Assembly: GCF_024639685.1 (NCBI RefSeq) | Contig: NZ_JAHEHX010000021.1 | Location: 62,001-126,000 of the forward strand | Length of the DNA: 64,000 bases | Reading direction: 5' to 3' | Source of the DNA: Polaribacter sp. | GTDB lineage: Bacteria > Bacteroidota > Bacteroidia > Flavobacteriales > Flavobacteriaceae | Shown here: one piece after another, positions 62,231-64,000 of the stretch | How the letters are laid out: every line of letters begins with the position of its first letter | Numbering within the stretch: the first letter of the stretch is position 1 | The notes under the pieces: generated by a model | What the model was told of the DNA's origin: nothing | Databases searched by the model: none | The model's input: the letters and a program-made list of their open reading frames with translations, nothing else | Position numbers and translations under genes: made by a program

Positions 62231-62971
62231 TTATGTAAGTAACATTTGAGTTAGCAAATAATTTGTAATAACAATTAATATTGTTGTCCAAACTACAGAT
62301 TGAGTACTTGCTTTACCAACAGCAATAGATCCTCCTTTTACATAATAACCATGATAAGAGGGTACAGTTGCAATTAAAAAAGCAAAAACTAATGTCTTAA
62401 TTAGTGCATAAGCAATTAAAAAAGGATTAAAATCAGTTTGCAAACCTTCAATATAACTTACACCACTAAACAAACCTGATAATACGCCAGCTAACCAGCC
62501 TCCAAACATTCCTAAAACCATACCCAAAGTTATAAGAAAAGGGTAAAAAAATAGAGTAGCTATTACTTTTGGTAACACTAAATGGTTTAGCGAATTGATA
62601 CCCATTACTTCAAGCGCATCTATTTGCTCAGTTACTCTCATTGTTCCAATACTTGAAGTTATATAAGAACCAACTTTACCTGCTAGTATTATTGAACAAA
62701 AAGTAGGGGCAAACTCTAAAATTATAGAACGTTTTGCAGCAAACCCAATAAGTGATTCAGGTATAAAAGCACTATCTAAGTTTAAAGCTGTTTGAAGTGC
62801 AATAACCCCTCCAATGAAAAAAGAAATAAATAAAATAATACCAATTGACTTTAGACCTAACTCTTCAACTTCTCTTAGCAATGCATCATAAAATATTCTT
62901 GCTTTTTGTGGTCTTCTAAAAACCTGTTTAAGCATCATATAATATTTACCAATATGCTCTATATAATTCAT
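62231..62971 (-). CDS. mlaE: MlaE-like ABC transporter permease (lipid transport)
   Basis: This 246-residue permease has about five or six membrane helices and the MlaE family core: FISFFIGGVIALQTALNL, EFAPTFCSIILAGKVGSYITSSIGTMRVTEQIDALEVMGINSLNHLVLPKV. It is the first gene of the pair with the ATPase and probably moves phospholipids between membranes. Confidence 0.92.
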   Translation of the reverse strand: MNYIEHIGKYYMMLKQVFRRPQKARIFYDALLREVEELGLKSIGIILFISFFIGGVIALQTALNLDSAFIPESLIGFAAKRSIILEFAPTFCSIILAGKVGSYITSSIGTMRVTEQIDALEVMGINSLNHLVLPKVIATLFFYPFLITLGMVLGMFGGWLAGVLSGLFSGVSYIEGLQTDFNPFLIAYALIKTLVFAFLIATVPSYHGYYVKGGSIAVGKASTQSVVWTTILIVITNYLLTQMLLT

Positions 62972-63045
62972 AGCTTAAATTTAAAGCTAAATTAAGAAAT
63001 AACATTAATACAATATCAAATTCCCATATTCAAAATAAAAAAAAT

Positions 63046-63053
63046 TATTTTTG
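63046..63053 (+). promoter_or_regulatory. Putative -7 promoter box for the phosphatase gene
   Basis: TATTTTTG matches TAnnTTTG exactly and lies 20 bases before the ATG. Confidence 0.45.
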
Positions 63054-63073
63054 TATTCTAAAATGATAATATC

Positions 63074-64000
63074 ATGAAAAAATTATTCTTATATATTACG
63101 ATCTCTTTTTTATGTTTAAGTTTTACAGGAAATGAAACTGTAAAAACAAAACCAAAATTAGTTATTGGATTAGTTATAGACCAAATGAGATACGATTATT
63201 TAACACGATTTTCAGATCGTTTTTCTGAAGGTGGCTTTAAAAGACTATTAAATGATGGATTTTCTTTAGAAAATGCTCATTATAACTTAATACCAACATA
63301 TACAGCAGTTGGACACGCTTCTATTTATACAGGAACAACCCCAACAAATCATGGAATTATCTCAAATAATTGGTATGATAAATTTTTAAAAAAAACTATA
63401 TATTGTGTAGATGACAGAAGATATGAAACTGTTGGAAATCGAGGGAATTCTGGACAAAAATCACCAAAAAGAATGTTTACTTCTACGCTTGCAGATCAGC
63501 TAAAACTTCATCAAATCTCTAAAGGAAAATCTATTGGAATTGCAATTAAAGATAGGTCTGCTATTTTGCCTGCCGGACATACTGCAAATGGTGCATATTG
63601 GTTTGAGGGTGGAAATGAAGGTAAGTTTATTACGAGTTCTTTCTATATGGATCATTTACCTAAATGGGTTGAAGAATTTAACACTTCTGGAAAAGCAGAC
63701 AGCTATTTATCTAAACCTTGGAATACATTGTTTCCTTTAGAAACTTATAGCAGAAGTATATCTGATAATAATGAATTTGAAGGCCTGTTTAAAGGAGAAA
63801 CTTCACCTACATTTCCTCATAATATTCCTAAACTTAGAGAAAGAAATGGAAATTTTAGCATCTTAAAAGGAATCCCTGAAGGAAATACATTTACAATAGA
63901 TTTTGCAAAAGCCGCTATTCTCGGTGAAAATTTAGGAATGTCCAATCATACAGATTTTTTAGCCATTAGTTTTTCTTCTACAGATTATATTGGACACCAA
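63074..64000 (+). CDS. PafA-type alkaline phosphatase, 5' part (cut by window end)
   Basis: The visible 309 residues begin with a signal peptide (about 1-18) and an alkaline-phosphatase-superfamily domain. The metal Asp is Asp36 in LVIDQMRYDY. The nucleophile is Thr77 in PTYTAVGHAS, with Asn98 in IISNNWYD and Lys159/Arg161 in AIKDRSAIL. These match the PafA phosphatase of Bacteroidota. The reading frame runs to the end of the window (SSTDYIGHQ). It probably releases phosphate from organic phosphate in the periplasm. Confidence 0.9.
   Translation, partial: MKKLFLYITISFLCLSFTGNETVKTKPKLVIGLVIDQMRYDYLTRFSDRFSEGGFKRLLNDGFSLENAHYNLIPTYTAVGHASIYTGTTPTNHGIISNNWYDKFLKKTIYCVDDRRYETVGNRGNSGQKSPKRMFTSTLADQLKLHQISKGKSIGIAIKDRSAILPAGHTANGAYWFEGGNEGKFITSSFYMDHLPKWVEEFNTSGKADSYLSKPWNTLFPLETYSRSISDNNEFEGLFKGETSPTFPHNIPKLRERNGNFSILKGIPEGNTFTIDFAKAAILGENLGMSNHTDFLAISFSSTDYIGHQ

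Noticed and set aside
1..64000. CRISPR arrays, rRNA, transposases, integrases or phage genes
   Set aside because: I looked for spaced direct repeats, rRNA-like sequence and typical mobile-element proteins and found none.

Overview
The window looks like a chromosomal segment of a marine flavobacterium (Bacteroidota, Flavobacteriaceae, close to Polaribacter or a relative). The DNA is AT-rich. Proteins carry type IX secretion (T9SS) C-terminal sorting domains and a GLPGLI-family protein is present. Many genes are preceded by the Bacteroidota -7 promoter box TAnnTTTG. A proteorhodopsin gene sits head-to-head with a Blh-type retinal-forming dioxygenase gene. I see no rRNA, prophage, insertion sequence or CRISPR array. 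One tRNA (Lys, anticodon UUU) is present.

Layout. 1-4.3 kb: end of pyrB, a small conserved gene, a passenger-less T9SS sorting-domain protein, rnz, a CoA-binding protein, a GLPGLI protein and fabH. 4.4-14.4 kb: htpG, a decayed cupin gene, a DEAD-box helicase, a lipoprotein, a GNAT acetyltransferase, an M28 peptidase, a MoxR-type AAA ATPase with its VWA partner, and an epimerase. 14.4-19.2 kb: a minus-strand envelope operon (rsfS, ftsH, LUD, cdsA, psd, acyl-CoA-binding protein). 19.2-29.4 kb: birA, pyrE/Nudix, a SulP transporter, a lyase-like T9SS protein that lacks a start codon, an M14 peptidase, coaD, ddl, a PASTA protein and an RluD-type synthase. 29.4-34.6 kb: an arsR/phosphatase/DUF6428-like trio (the last gene broken), then a five-gene ECF sigma cassette. 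34.8-38.7 kb: yaaA, blh, proteorhodopsin and serine deaminase. 38.8-46.7 kb: DUF2853, dnaK, an ADPRM-like phosphoesterase lipoprotein, two small genes, a wrecked kynurenine-pathway locus with intact kynureninase, and an NlpC/P60 hydrolase. 46.7-64 kb: a SerB-SerA fusion, a UbiA-like protein, gcvP, a methyltransferase, rpmE2, glutaminyl cyclase, a beta-helix lipoprotein, an amidohydrolase, an SDR, a SprT-like protein, a DUF389 protein, a CIA30 protein, tRNA-Lys, MlaF/MlaE and a partial PafA-type phosphatase.

The most interesting signals are these. (1) htpG and dnaK share an upstream direct-repeat motif plus an 8-bp palindrome, and the spacing between the two differs by exactly 10 bp. (2) An ECF sigma cassette encodes a duplicated anti-sigma-like protein, a lipoprotein made of four FPVD-type half-repeats, an LTxxQ (Spy/CpxP-like) periplasmic protein and a predicted outer-membrane barrel. 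(3) A deletion scar joins the start of kynurenine 3-monooxygenase to the end of ACMS decarboxylase beside an intact kynureninase. (4) Several genes carry fresh-looking single-base lesions: a cupin gene, a DUF6428-like gene, and a lyase-like gene whose ATG appears to be ACG. (5) The pyrE/Nudix divergent pair has only 13 bp between start codons, so each promoter must overlap the neighbouring gene.

Family assignments come from reading the protein sequences and recalled family motifs. No database search was run.
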